Shown: positions 7,680 through 18,000 of the stretch, piece by piece
Numbering within the stretch: position 1 is the first letter of the stretch
How the letters are laid out: every line of letters starts with the position of its first letter
Assembly (NCBI RefSeq): GCF_016862935.1
Contig: NZ_BONX01000003.1
Span: 248,001 to 312,000 of the forward strand
From: Plantactinospora mayteni
GTDB lineage: Bacteria > Actinomycetota > Actinomycetes > Mycobacteriales > Micromonosporaceae
Length of the DNA stretch: 64,000 nucleotides
Direction: 5' to 3'
Program-made: the position numbers and the translations under genes
Notes under the pieces: generated by a model
What the model saw: the letters and a program-made list of their open reading frames with translations, nothing else
What the model was told of the DNA's origin: nothing
Database searches by the model: none

Positions 7680-8525
7680 GTGAGCGCGCCGCAGGACGCG
7701 CTGGTCGTGGTCGGGGTCGACGACTCCCGGCTGAGTATGGCGGCGGTCCGGCTGGCGGCCCGCGAGGCGGCGCTGCACTCCCGCCCGCTGCGCGTCGTGC
7801 ACGCGTTCAACTGGGTGGCGGACCCGTCCGAACCGATTCCGGAGGAGCCCCGCCGCCCCGCCGAGGAACTGCTGCGCCGGGCGACCGAAACCGCGGCCGG
7901 GGCGCAGCCCGGGGTCGAGGTCTCCTGCGCGCTCATCGAGGGACCGGTGATCACCACCCTGCTCCGGGAGTCGGGTTCCGCCGCGCTGCTGGTGATCGGC
8001 GACGGCGGGCTCTCCGTGGACCCCGACGTGCCGGCGGCCTCCGACGCCACCGCCGTACAGCTCGCGGCCCGGGCCGGTTGCAGCGTGCTGGTTGCCCGGG
8101 AACAACTGCCGTCGACCGGGCCGGTGCTGGTCGGGGTGGACGGCTCGGCCAGCTCGCTGAGCGCCCTCGACTACGCCTTCGACACCGCCGCGCGGCACTC
8201 GACCGACCTGGTCGTGGTGCAGGTCTGCGACCCGGACGGTACGGACGGCGCCCCGCCGCCCGAGGTCGTCGAGCAGCTCGCCGAGGCGGTCGCGCCGTGG
8301 CAGCGGAAGTACCCCTCGGTCCAGGTCGACCAGCAGGTCCGGACCGGCGACCCGGAGTCGGCGCTGGCCCACGAGACGCGCCGGGCCGAACTCGTGGTGG
8401 TCAGCGCGCGCGGCGACGAACCGTGGCGCGGCATGCTCGGCTCGGTCAGCCAGGCGATGCTCTACCACTCGGCCTCGCCGGTCGTGGTGGTACGCAGCGC
8501 GCACGGCGTGTACATCCAGGAGTGA
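7680..8525 (+). CDS. universal stress protein, two UspA domains
   Basis: 281 residues from GTG 7680. Two tandem Usp folds: residues about 7-145 ([22 protein letters not shown] ... CSVLVARE) and 150-281 ([20 protein letters not shown] ... SPVVVVRS). The second ends in the G-x2-G-x9-G-type nucleotide loop ([21 protein letters not shown]), suggesting ATP binding. It stops 10 bp before the phosphoketolase gene and is probably in its operon, linking stress or hypoxia adaptation to carbon flux. A longer start at 7644 is possible but less family-like. Confidence 0.9.
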   Translation: MSAPQDALVVVGVDDSRLSMAAVRLAAREAALHSRPLRVVHAFNWVADPSEPIPEEPRRPAEELLRRATETAAGAQPGVEVSCALIEGPVITTLLRESGSAALLVIGDGGLSVDPDVPAASDATAVQLAARAGCSVLVAREQLPSTGPVLVGVDGSASSLSALDYAFDTAARHSTDLVVVQVCDPDGTDGAPPPEVVEQLAEAVAPWQRKYPSVQVDQQVRTGDPESALAHETRRAELVVVSARGDEPWRGMLGSVSQAMLYHSASPVVVVRSAHGVYIQE

Positions 8526-8535
8526 GCGCCCCGGG

Positions 8536-10956
8536 ATGGCCGTTCCGGTCGCGGGTCGGCCCGAGCCGGGGCAGGCTCGGGTGATGGAGACCGTGCTGGA
8601 CCCGCAGTCCCGGCTCACCGACGAGGAACTGGGCCGGATCGACGCGTACTGGCGGGCCGCCAACTATCTGAGCGTCGGGCAGATCTATCTGCTGGCCAAC
8701 CCGCTGCTACGCGAGCCGCTGCGGCCGGAGCACGTCAAGCCGCGCCTGCTGGGCCACTGGGGTACGGACCCGGGGCTGAACCTGGTCTACGTACACCTGA
8801 ACCGGTTGATCGTGGCCCGCGACCTGGACGCGATGCTGGTGACCGGCCCGGGGCACGGCGCTCCGGCGATCGTCGCGAACACCTGGCTGGAGGGGACCTT
8901 CACCGAGCTGTACCCGTCGGTGGGCCGGGACGAGGCCGGGATGGCCCGGCTGTTCCGGCAGTTCTCCTTCCCCGGCGGGATTCCGAGCCACGTGGCGGCG
9001 GAGGTGCCGGGGTCGATCCACGAGGGCGGCGAGCTGGGCTACTCGCTCGCGCACGCCTACGGGGCCGCGTTCGACAACCCCGACCTGCTGGTGGCATGCG
9101 TGGTCGGGGACGGCGAGGCGGAGACCGGTCCGCTGGCCGCGAGCTGGCTCTCCACCATGTTCCTCGATCCGGCCCGGGACGGCGCGGTGCTGCCGATCCT
9201 GCACCTCAACGGCTACAAGATCGCCAACCCGACGGTGCTGGCCCGGCTGCCCCAGGAGGACCTGCTCGGCATGCTGCGCGGCTACGGCTACCGGCCGTAC
9301 CTGGTGGCCGGGGACGAGCCGGGCCGGGTGCACCGGGAACTGGCGGCCTGCCTGGACCGGGCGCTGGCCGAGATCGCCGAGATCCAGCGGCGGGCCCGCC
9401 GGGGCGGGCCGGTCGAGCGACCCCGCTGGCCGATGCTGGTGCTACGCACTCCGAAGGGCTGGACCGGGCCGGGCGAGGTGGACGGCGAGCAGGTCGCCGG
9501 GACGTGGCGGGCCCACCAGGTCCCGCTGGAGGGGGTACGCGACGACCCCGGGCACCTGGCCCAGTTGGAGCGCTGGCTGCGGTCGTACCGGCCGGAGGAG
9601 CTCTTCGACGCGACCGGCGCGCCCGTTCCGGCGCTGGCCGACCTGGCGCCGCGCGGCAACCGGCGGATGAGCGCGAACCCGCACACCAACGGCGGCGTCG
9701 TACTCCGCGACCTGGTCCTGCCCGACTTCCGGCGGTACGCCGTCGAGGTGAACCGGCCCGGCAGCCCCTCCACCGGGGCGACCGGGGTGCTCGGCGGCTG
9801 GCTCCGGGACGTCATCGCGGCCAACCCGGACCGGTTCCGGCTCTTCGGCGCGGACGAGGTGGAGTCGAACGGGCTCGCCTCGGTCTTCGAGGTCACCGAC
9901 CGGGTGTTCGTCGGCGCGACCGAGCCGGCCGACGACCACCTCTCCCCCGGCGGGCGGGTAATGGAGGTGCTCTCCGAACACCTCTGCCAGGGCTGGCTGG
10001 AGGGCTATCTGCTGACCGGCCGGCACGGCCTCTTCACCAGCTACGAGGCGTTCATCCACATCGTCGACTCGATGCTCAACCAGCACGCCAAGTGGCTCAA
10101 GGTCACCCGGGACATCCCGTGGCGCCGCCCGGTCGCCTCGCTCAACTACCTGCTCTCCAGCCACGTCTGGCGGCAGGACCACAACGGCTTCTCGCACCAG
10201 GATCCGGGCTTCATCGACCACGTCACCAACAAGAAGGCCGAGATCGTCCGGGTCTACCTGCCGCCGGACGGCAACACGCTGCTCTGCACCATGGACCACT
10301 GCCTGCGCAGCCGGCACTACATCAACGTGGTGATCTCCGGCAAGCAGACCGCGCCGAACTGGCTGCCGATGGCGCAGGCGGAGCTGCACTGCCGGCGCGG
10401 GCTCGGAATCTGGGACTGGGCCAGTACCGACGCCGGGGCCGAGCCGGACGTGGTGCTCGGGTGTGCCGGCGACGTACCGACGCTGGAGACGCTGGCCGCC
10501 GCCGACCTGCTCCGCCGGCACCTGCCCGAGCTGAGGGTCCGGGTGGTCAACGTCGTGGACCTGATGCGGCTGCAACCCGCCAGCCTGCACCCGCACGGGC
10601 TGGCCGACCCGCAGTTCGACACCCTGTTCACCCGGGGCCGGCCGGTCGTCTTCGCCTACCACGGCTATCCCTGGCTGATCCACCGGCTCACCTACCGCCG
10701 GACGAACCACGTCAACCTGCACGTCCGGGGTTACCAGGAGGAGGGCACCACCACCACGCCGTTCGACATGGTGATGCTGAACGACCTGGACCGGTTCCAC
10801 CTGGTCATGGACGTGATCGACCGGGTACCCGGGCTGGACACCCGGGCCGCCCACCTGCGTCAGGCGATGGTCGACGCCCGACAGGAGTGCCGCGACCACA
10901 CCCGACGGTACGGCGAGGACCACCCGATGGTCGCCCGGTGGCAGTGGCCGGGCTGA
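8536..10956 (+). CDS. xfp: xylulose-5-P/fructose-6-P phosphoketolase
   Basis: 806 residues, full family length. This thiamine-diphosphate enzyme splits xylulose-5-phosphate or fructose-6-phosphate with phosphate to give acetyl-phosphate. Seen: the N-terminal [33 protein letters not shown], the ThDP-binding [11 protein letters not shown], the strictly conserved [13 protein letters not shown], and [22 protein letters not shown] near the C-terminus. ATG 8536 has GGG-rich sequence upstream; GTG 8581 and ATG 8584 are alternative starts closer to the conserved LTDEEL. Follows the stress protein gene by 10 bp. Confidence 0.96.
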   Translation: MAVPVAGRPEPGQARVMETVLDPQSRLTDEELGRIDAYWRAANYLSVGQIYLLANPLLREPLRPEHVKPRLLGHWGTDPGLNLVYVHLNRLIVARDLDAMLVTGPGHGAPAIVANTWLEGTFTELYPSVGRDEAGMARLFRQFSFPGGIPSHVAAEVPGSIHEGGELGYSLAHAYGAAFDNPDLLVACVVGDGEAETGPLAASWLSTMFLDPARDGAVLPILHLNGYKIANPTVLARLPQEDLLGMLRGYGYRPYLVAGDEPGRVHRELAACLDRALAEIAEIQRRARRGGPVERPRWPMLVLRTPKGWTGPGEVDGEQVAGTWRAHQVPLEGVRDDPGHLAQLERWLRSYRPEELFDATGAPVPALADLAPRGNRRMSANPHTNGGVVLRDLVLPDFRRYAVEVNRPGSPSTGATGVLGGWLRDVIAANPDRFRLFGADEVESNGLASVFEVTDRVFVGATEPADDHLSPGGRVMEVLSEHLCQGWLEGYLLTGRHGLFTSYEAFIHIVDSMLNQHAKWLKVTRDIPWRRPVASLNYLLSSHVWRQDHNGFSHQDPGFIDHVTNKKAEIVRVYLPPDGNTLLCTMDHCLRSRHYINVVISGKQTAPNWLPMAQAELHCRRGLGIWDWASTDAGAEPDVVLGCAGDVPTLETLAAADLLRRHLPELRVRVVNVVDLMRLQPASLHPHGLADPQFDTLFTRGRPVVFAYHGYPWLIHRLTYRRTNHVNLHVRGYQEEGTTTTPFDMVMLNDLDRFHLVMDVIDRVPGLDTRAAHLRQAMVDARQECRDHTRRYGEDHPMVARWQWPG

Positions 10957-11104
10957 GCCGGAGTGGGGCCGACCCGCTCCGGGCCGGCGGTCCGCCCCCG
11001 ACAGGACCCGCCGAATTGGGGACTGCCCGGGAGCGGCTGGACCTGGTTATCTGGTGACACCGGTTGTCACGCCCCGTGCCGACACCGGCACCGAGGAGGC
11101 AGAG

Positions 11105-11548
11105 ATGCCACTACCCGAGCACGACGTCGCAGTCGGCCACTCGTTCGCCCTCGACCTGGACGGGACGGTGATCTCGCAGATCACCGAGGTCTCCGGCCTG
11201 CGACTCGGCCAGGACGTCGTCGAGTTCAAGTCGAACACCCCGGACGGCAAGTACGTGATCCACACCGTGCCCGGCCGGCCGCACGACGGCGAACTGACCC
11301 TGGTCCGGCCGCGACGCGACGGCAACAGCTTCGAGGGGTGGATCGCGGACATCCGCGCCGGCCAGGGCGGCGAGGGCGGATCCGCCGCCGCCGTGCTCGT
11401 GCTCGACGCCACGGGTACGCCGGTCAAGCGCTACAGACTCGTGGGCGTGAGCCCGAAGCGCCTGGAGGTCAGTACGATCACCAGCGGCGGCACCGGCGTG
11501 TTGACCGAGAAGCTGGTGCTGACGTACGAGGCGGTGGAGGTGGAGTAG
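11105..11548 (+). CDS. phage tail tube-like protein (T4 gp19 family)
   Basis: 147 residues from ATG 11105, with a strong GAGGAGG at 11092-11098. The pattern H-x-FALDLDGTVISQITEVSGL, then EFKSNTPDGKYVIHTVPGRPHDGELTLVRP and the C-terminal EKLVLTYEAVEVE, matches the tail-tube/Hcp-like beta-barrel proteins of contractile tails and extracellular contractile injection systems. No sheath, baseplate, spike or ATPase gene is near, so it is an orphan. Its gene runs 4 bp ahead of a Nudix hydrolase gene on the same strand. Confidence 0.82.
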   Translation: MPLPEHDVAVGHSFALDLDGTVISQITEVSGLRLGQDVVEFKSNTPDGKYVIHTVPGRPHDGELTLVRPRRDGNSFEGWIADIRAGQGGEGGSAAAVLVLDATGTPVKRYRLVGVSPKRLEVSTITSGGTGVLTEKLVLTYEAVEVE

Positions 11549-11552
11549 TCCC

Positions 11553-12089
11553 GTGGCACGATCGGCGGACGAGATCCTGGACATCGTCGACGAGCGGGAC
11601 CGGGTGGTCGGGCAGGCCCCACGCGGCGAGGCGTACGCCCGCCGGCTCCGGCACCGGGCCGTCTTCGTGTTGGCCCGCGACCCGTCGGGGCGGATCTTCG
11701 TGCATCGGCGTACCGCGCAGAAGCTCGTCTTCCCGTCCCGCTACGACATGTTCGTCGGCGGGGTCGTCGGCACCGGTGAGACGTACGACGAGGCGGCCCG
11801 GCGCGAGGCCGAGGAGGAGTTGGGTGTCACCGGCCTGCCCGCGCCGACGCCGCTGTTCAGGTTCCTCTACGAGACTCCCGAGCACACCTGGTGGTCCGCC
11901 GTCTACGAGGTGCGCTGCGCGACTCCGGTCGACCCGCAGGTCGAGGAGGTCGCCTGGCACGCGTTCCTGACCGACGAGGAGTTGGCGCGGCGGCTGGCCG
12001 AGTGGGCGTGGGTACCGGACGGGCTGGCCGCGTACCACCGGCTGCTCGGCTGGCGCCGGGACCGCGAGAACTCACCTCAACCCGGATAG
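11553..12089 (+). CDS. Nudix hydrolase (YfcD-like)
   Basis: 178 residues. The Nudix box G-x5-E-x7-REUxEExGU is complete at about 70-92 (GVVGTGETYDEAARREAEEE). The N-terminal ILDIVDERDRVVGQAPRG matches the YfcD/isopentenyl-diphosphate-isomerase-like branch, which hydrolyses nucleoside- or terpenoid-type diphosphates. The substrate is not predictable. GTG start 4 bp after the tail-tube gene, so the two are probably an operon. Its last codons lie inside a three-copy repeat shared with the convergent gene. Confidence 0.9.
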   Translation: MARSADEILDIVDERDRVVGQAPRGEAYARRLRHRAVFVLARDPSGRIFVHRRTAQKLVFPSRYDMFVGGVVGTGETYDEAARREAEEELGVTGLPAPTPLFRFLYETPEHTWWSAVYEVRCATPVDPQVEEVAWHAFLTDEELARRLAEWAWVPDGLAAYHRLLGWRRDRENSPQPG

Positions 12090-12136
12090 TCGAGCCTCAA
12101 CCTGGGGATAGTCGAGCCTCAACCCGGATAGTCGAG
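12075..12136. repeat. three tandem copies spanning both stop codons of convergent genes
   Basis: Copies at 12075-12094, 12095-12116 and 12117-12136, unit CCTCAACCCGGATAGTCGAG; the middle copy has 2 extra bases. The Nudix gene stops (TAG) in copy 1 and the convergent gene stops (TGA) in copy 3. Each copy therefore carries both stops. Confidence 0.9.
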
Positions 12137-12742
12137 CTGCGGCTCGGCGTGCGGGGCACCTTTCAGCTCGTGGAAGCCCGGCACGCCGGCCACCAGCAGC
12201 GTGCCGTCCCAGAGCCGGCCGGCCTGCTCGCCGGTGGGGATCCGGGAGATGACCGGGCCGAAGAAGGCGATCCGGCGGCCGTCGGTACCGGTCACCGCGA
12301 TGATCGGGGTGCCGACGTGCTCGCCGACCAGCGCGATCGCCTCGGCGTGCGAGGCGCGCACCGCGTCGTCGTACCCGGTCGACATGCCGGCCTCGACCAG
12401 CTCGCGCGGCAGGCCGGCGGCGTCCAGCGCGGTGTGCAGGTCGCCGAGCCAGTCCCCGTCGCCCCGCGCGGTGGTCCACATCGCGGTGTAGAGCCGGGCC
12501 AGCGCCTCCGGACCGTGCTTCTGGCGCACCGCCGCGCAGATCCGCACCGGCACCCAGAGGTAGCCCTCGGGGTCGCCCTCCGGATCGTCGTCCCGCCCCT
12601 CGTTCAGCACCGACAGGCTCATCAGGTGCCAGCGCGGCTCGACCGGCCGGACCTTCGCCACCTCCAGCAGCCAGCGCGAGGTCGTCCAGGTGTACGGGCA
12701 GGAGGGGTCGAACCAGAAGTCCGCCACCGTCGTCGCCGGCAT
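12119..12742 (-). CDS. DsbA-fold mycothiol-dependent nitroreductase (Rv2466c family)
   Basis: 207 residues. The N-terminal ADFWFDPSCPYTWTTSRWLLEVAKVR is diagnostic for the Rv2466c group of thioredoxin-fold proteins. Cys15 is the single reactive cysteine (CPYT instead of CPxC), consistent with a mycothiol-coupled one-cysteine mechanism. The family reduces nitro compounds and responds to oxidative stress in mycobacteria. ATG 12742 has GGAAGGAG 6 nt upstream. Implies a mycothiol-producing actinomycete. Confidence 0.88.
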   Translation of the reverse strand: MPATTVADFWFDPSCPYTWTTSRWLLEVAKVRPVEPRWHLMSLSVLNEGRDDDPEGDPEGYLWVPVRICAAVRQKHGPEALARLYTAMWTTARGDGDWLGDLHTALDAAGLPRELVEAGMSTGYDDAVRASHAEAIALVGEHVGTPIIAVTGTDGRRIAFFGPVISRIPTGEQAGRLWDGTLLVAGVPGFHELKGAPHAEPQLDYPG

Positions 12743-12852
12743 CCCCACTCCTTCCACGTCTCCTGGGAGCCTAGGCGGAGGCGCTCCGTCACGCCGACCC
12801 GGCAGGGGCGGTCGGTCGCCGGGGCGGTCTGGATGCCGCACCCGTCGGCGGG

Positions 12853-13902
12853 TCAGCGCCCGTCGAGGCGGGTGGCGTTCGGCCCGACCAGCCACTCGGT
12901 CTCTTCGCAGCTCGCGATGAAGTCGGCCGGAAAGCCGGCGGTGAACTCGACCGCCGCCGACAGCCGCCGCACCGCCTCGGCCGGCAGCGCCACGTCCACC
13001 GCGCCGACGTTCTCCTTGAGCTGCGCGACGGTGGTCGCCCCGAAGATCGGGTGTACCGCCCGGGATCCCGCCCTGGTCCAGGCGATCGCCACCTGCGCGG
13101 GCGTCACGCCCAGTTCGTCGGCGATCTCCTGTACCGCCGTCGTCGCCGCCTGCTCCCGGCCGCTGAGTGCCTCGAATCCCTCGCCGGCCCGATCGCCGGC
13201 ACTGCCGCCCGCCCGGTTTCCGGCACTGCCGCCGGCCCGGGTGTGCCGGCCGGAGAGCAGGCCGTGCGCCAGCGGCGACCAGCTCGCCACGGTCATCCCG
13301 AACGCCTCCGCCATCGGCAGCAACTCCCGCTCGATGTCCCGTTCCAGCAGGTTGTACGGCACCTGGAGGCCCACGAACGGCGCCCAGCCGCGCCACTGCG
13401 CGAGGGTGTTCGCCCGGCTGACCACCCAGGCCGGCGCGTCGGAGATGCCGAGGTAGAGGATCTTGCCGGCCTGCACGGCGTCGTCCAGCGCCCGCATCGT
13501 CTCCTCGATCGGCGTGTGCCGGTCCCACACGTGCACCCAGTACAGGTCGATGTGGTCGGTACGCAGCCGCCGCAGGCTGGTCTCCAGGGAGAGCCGGAGG
13601 TTCTTCCGGTGGTTGCCGTACCCGTTCGGGTCGGTGCTGTCCCGCGACGCGGTGTACTTGGTGGCCAGCACCACCCGGTCCCGCCGCCCGACCAGCAGCT
13701 CACCGAGGATCCGTTCGCTCTCCCCACCGCCGTAGTTGACCGCCGTGTCGACGACGTTGCCGCCCGCGTCCAGGTACGCGTCGAGGACGTCGCGGGCGAC
13801 CGGCAACGGAGCGCCCACCCCGCCCTGTGTACCGAAGCCCATCGTGCCGAGGAACAGCTCGGAGACGCGCAGACCGCTCTGGCCCAGTAGTCGATACCGC
13901 AA
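12853..13902 (-). CDS. aldo/keto reductase
   Basis: 349 residues. The AKR tetrad is present as Asp52 and Tyr57 (VDTAVNYGGGESE), Lys82 (ATKY) and His124 (YWVHVWD). YLGISDAPAWVV and the late GATTVAQLKENVGAVDVAL complete the NADPH-binding barrel. The best start is TTG 13902 with GGGAG six bases upstream. An in-frame TTG at 13926 is an alternative. Residues about 228-250 carry an imperfect coding repeat (RAGGSAGN/RAGGSAGD/RAGEG), an unusual insertion in a surface loop. Substrate unknown. Confidence 0.92.
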   Translation of the reverse strand: MRYRLLGQSGLRVSELFLGTMGFGTQGGVGAPLPVARDVLDAYLDAGGNVVDTAVNYGGGESERILGELLVGRRDRVVLATKYTASRDSTDPNGYGNHRKNLRLSLETSLRRLRTDHIDLYWVHVWDRHTPIEETMRALDDAVQAGKILYLGISDAPAWVVSRANTLAQWRGWAPFVGLQVPYNLLERDIERELLPMAEAFGMTVASWSPLAHGLLSGRHTRAGGSAGNRAGGSAGDRAGEGFEALSGREQAATTAVQEIADELGVTPAQVAIAWTRAGSRAVHPIFGATTVAQLKENVGAVDVALPAEAVRRLSAAVEFTAGFPADFIASCEETEWLVGPNATRLDGR

Positions 13903-14044
13903 GAGAACTCCCTGTCGTCGCAACAAATCGCAACCACCACTGTGCCGACCTGGGCCACCGGATGGGAGGCTCCGGGAAGGCTAGCCCTGGCGGGGCCAGC
14001 CTGCCACCGGACCGGTCCACGCACACCGCCGATCGCCGACGGGC

Positions 14045-14058
14045 TAGGCTGCCCCGCC
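14045..14058 (+). promoter_or_regulatory. -10 element, probable leaderless start
   Basis: TAGGCT at 14045-14050 lies 8 nt before ATG 14059, with no Shine-Dalgarno between. Supports this ATG over upstream in-frame starts. Confidence 0.4.
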
Positions 14059-14643
14059 ATGACCTCGGAAAACGTCGCGACGGGCGGATCGACGCTGCAC
14101 TACACCCTCACCACCGACGACCTGCTCGACGGTCTCGCCGCACAGTCCCGCAACTTCCACACCCCCTGGTACCTGCGCTGGCCGACCACCCTGGTGGCCC
14201 CGCTGGCCGTCGCGACCGTCGTCGTGGAGTCCGTGCTGGCCGGGGAGTTCTCGACGGTCGTGGCACTGGCGGTCGGCGCCCTGCTGGTCGTACTGATGCC
14301 GGTCGTGATGGGGGTCGACTTCCTGTTGCGTCGGTTTCTCCGCAACCCCCGGCTGATCTACCGCCTGCATCTGTGGCTGCTCGTCCGGGCGAACCCGGCG
14401 CTGACCCAGCCGATGACCGCCACGGTCAGCGAGGCCGGCGTACGGGTGTGGAACGTCAGTGGGGAGATGAGCAGCGGCTGGTCGATGCACCCGCTGCACG
14501 TCGAGACGGGCCGGTCGTTCGTACTGCTCGCGTCGCGGCGCCGGGGCGCGGCCATGCTGGTACTGCCGAAGCGCGGCCTGGACGGGGCCGATCCGGCACC
14601 GCTGCGGGCGCTCCTCGCCGCGCACAGCGGCCGGCTCGGCTGA
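14059..14643 (+). CDS. YcxB-like membrane protein
   Basis: 194 residues. Two hydrophobic helices at about 47-95 (TTLVAPLAVATVVVES and VVALAVGALLVVLMPVVMG) follow a cytoplasmic N-terminus starting LHYTLTTDDL. The C-terminal half is a small beta domain (ATVSEAGVRVWNVSGEMSSGWSMHPLHVETGRSFVLLASRRRGAAMLVLPKRG), the YcxB-like arrangement. Function of the family is unknown. Stands alone. Confidence 0.8.
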   Translation: MTSENVATGGSTLHYTLTTDDLLDGLAAQSRNFHTPWYLRWPTTLVAPLAVATVVVESVLAGEFSTVVALAVGALLVVLMPVVMGVDFLLRRFLRNPRLIYRLHLWLLVRANPALTQPMTATVSEAGVRVWNVSGEMSSGWSMHPLHVETGRSFVLLASRRRGAAMLVLPKRGLDGADPAPLRALLAAHSGRLG

Positions 14644-15016
14644 CCCGCGCGCCCGCAAATAAGAATCGATCCGGATAAATTACCCTACTCCCACCCCATC
14701 GATCCGGACTGATCCGCCCGAGGTGTTGACGCGGCCGTAGCACGTCTGCAACATTACGACGACACCACGCAAGTTTCGGGTCAGAGGTTGCTCAATAGCT
14801 TTCTACATCCCGGAATTTCTGGACAGGCGTTCTCTGTGCTCCTTCCCCGGCTGCCTCGGGGATCGGCCCTCGGCGGGGTCGCGGCGGCGGTGGACAGGTC
14901 GGACGGACGGCGCCACCGCTCGCTTCGGCGGCGGGCGGCAGCCGGGCCAGCCGCCGACCAGGCCCGGCCGCTCGCAGCACCTCCCAGTCGGTTCCGACGA
15001 GCGCCAAGGGAACACG
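14644..15016 (+). promoter_or_regulatory. upstream region of the glucanase gene
   Basis: 373 bp without a gene, AT-richer than its surroundings from about 14655 to 14830. It holds an 11-bp direct repeat ATCGATCCGGA (14665-14675 and 14698-14708, 33 bp apart). A possible promoter is TTGACG (14726-14731), 17 nt, CAACAT (14749-14754). The remaining 250 nt would be a long GC-rich leader. Confidence 0.45.
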
Positions 15017-18000
15017 ATGAGACAGCTAGCACCGAGACCGCGCCTGATCGCGGCGACGCTCGCCACCGGACTACTCGTGGCCGCCGGATCGCTCTTCCCG
15101 ACCCCGGCCTCCGCCCGCCCCGACGACGCCCCCCAGCGGGCCGAGGTCGCGGTCGCCGCCAGCCTCGGCGCCAGCAGCTCGCATCCGGAGTATCCGGTGG
15201 GCAACGCGGGCGACGGCAACCAGGCGACCTACTGGGAGAGCGCGAACAACGCGTTTCCACAGTGGATCCAGGCGGACCTGGGCTCCGCCGCCGACGTGAA
15301 CCGGCTCGTACTCAAACTGCCGACCGGCTGGGGCACCCGTACCCAGACCCTCTCCGTGCAGAACAGCAACAACGGCAGCACCTTCAGCACCCTCGTCGCC
15401 GCCACCGGCTACACCTTCAACCCGGCCAGCGGCAACACCGTCACCGTCAACCTGCCGACCACCAACACCCGCTACCTGCGGCTGCACATCACCGCCAACA
15501 CCGGCTGGCCGGCCGGTCAGCTCTCCGAACTGGAGGTGCACGGCCCGACCGGCGGCCCGGACAACCAGGCCCCGACCGCGCCGACCAACCTGGCCTACAC
15601 CCAGCCGGCCAGCGGGCAGATCCGGCTGACCTGGAACGCCGCCAGCGACAACGTCGGCGTCGTCGGGTACGACGTCTACGCCAACGGCGCGCTGCGGGCC
15701 AACCTCGGCAACGTGCTGACGTACACCGACAACCAGCCGGAGAGCGCGACGGTCTCGTACTACGTACGGGCCCGGGACACCGCCGGGAACGTGTCGGGCA
15801 ACAGCAACACGGTGACCCGGAACGGCACCGGCAACCCGCCGGCCGGGACGAACCTGGCGGTCGGCAAGCCGATCACCGCCTCGTCGACCGTGCACACCTT
15901 CGTCGCCACCAACGCCAACGACGACAACGTGGCGACGTACTGGGAGGGGGCCGGCGGGGCGTACCCGAGCGTGCTCACCGTGCAGCTCGGCGCGAACGCC
16001 ACGGTCAGCTCGGTGGTGGTCCGGCTGAACCCGGACCCGGCCTGGGGCCCGCGCACCCAGACCATCCAGGTGCTCGGCCGCGAGCAGAGCAGCTCGTCGT
16101 TCACCAGCCTGTCGGCGGCGACGCTCCACACCTTCAACCCGGGCAGCGGCAACAGCGTCACCATCCCGGTCAGCGGCAACGTCGCCGACGTCCGGCTGTC
16201 GATCACCACGAACAGCGGGGCGCCGGCCGGCCAGGTCGCCGAGTTCCAGGTCTTCGGGGTGCCGGCGCCGAACCCGGACCTGACCGTCACCGCCGCCACC
16301 TGGAGCCCGGCCGCGCCGGTCGAGACCACCCCGATCACCGTCTCGGCCACCGTCCGCAACGCTGGCACCGCCGCCTCCGGCGCCACCAACGTCAACTTCT
16401 ACCTGGGTACGACCCTGGTCGGCACCACCGCCGTCGGTGGACTCGCGGCCGGGGCCAGCAGCACCGTCAGCGCGGACGCGGGACCCCGCAACGCCGGCAC
16501 CTACCAGTTGACCGCCAAGGTCGACGAGTCCAACAGTGTCGTCGAGCAGAGCGAGACCAACAACAGCTTCACCAACCCGTCCTCGCTGACCGTCGCCCCG
16601 GTGGCCAGCTCGGACCTGGTCGCCATCCCGAGCTGGTCGCCGAGTACCCCGGCGAACGGCCAGACGGTCACCTTCTCGGTGGCGATCCGCAACCAGGGCA
16701 CCATCGCCTCGGCCGGTGGGGCACACGGCATCACGGTGACCGTGCTGAACGCCAGCGGCACGGCGGTACGCACGCTGACCGGCTCGTACACCGGCACCAT
16801 CGCGGCCGGGGCCAGCACCTCGCCGGTGAACCTCGGCACCTGGACCGCGGCCAACGGCCGGTACACGGTCCGGACCGTACTGGCGGCGGACGCCAACGAA
16901 CTGCCGGTGAAGCAGGGCAACAACACCAGTGACACCCCGTTCTTCGTCGGACGCGGCGCCAACATGCCCTACGAGATGTACGAGGCCGAGGACGGCGTAC
17001 TCGGCGGCGGCGCGGCGGTCGTCGGGCCGAACCGGACCGTCGGCGACCTCGCGGGTGAGGCGTCGGGCCGGCGCGCGGTGACCCTGAACAGCAACGGCGC
17101 GTACGTCGAGTGGACCACCCGGGCCCCGACCAACACCCTGGTCACCCGCTTCTCCATGCCGGACGCCCCGGGCGGCGGCGGTGCCAACTCGACGCTGAAC
17201 ATCTACGTCGACGGCACGTTCCACAAGGCCATCGACCTGACCAGCCGGTACGCCTGGCTCTACGGGGCCGAGGCGAGCCCGACCAACTCGCCCGGCTCGG
17301 GCGGACCCCGGCACGTCTACGACGAGGCGAACGTCATGCTCAACTCGTCGATCCCGGCCGGCAGCCGGATCAGGCTCCAGAAGGATCCGGCCAACAGCCT
17401 CACGTACGCGATCGACTTCATCAACCTGGAGCAGGTCTCGCCGCGGGCGAACCCGGACCCGGCCCGCTACACCACGCCGACCGGGACCGGTCAGCAGGAC
17501 GTGCAGAACGCGCTGGACCGGGTCCGGATGGACACCACCGGCAACCTGGTCGGCGTCTACCTGCCCGCCGGCACCTACAGCACCTCGAACAAGGTCCAGG
17601 TGTACGGCAAGGCGGTAAAGGTGGTCGGCGCCGGCATGTGGTACACCCGGTTCCAGACCCCACCCGGCCAGGAGAACACCGACGCCGGTTTCCGGGTCGA
17701 GAGTTCGGCGAACGGCTCGACGTTCGAGCACCTCGCCTTCTTCGGCAACTACACATCCCGGATCGACGGCCCCGGCAAGGTGTGGGGCGAGTTGTCGAAC
17801 GTCTCCAACCTGACCTTCGACAACGTCTGGGTCGAGCACACCGTCTGCATGTTCTGGGGCGTGCACGTCAGCAACATCACCATCAAGAACTCGCGGATCC
17901 GCAACACCTTCGCCGACGCGATCAACATGACCAACGGCAGTACGAACAACCTGGTCAGCAACGTCGAGGGGCGCGGCAACGGCGACGACGCGTTCGCGCT

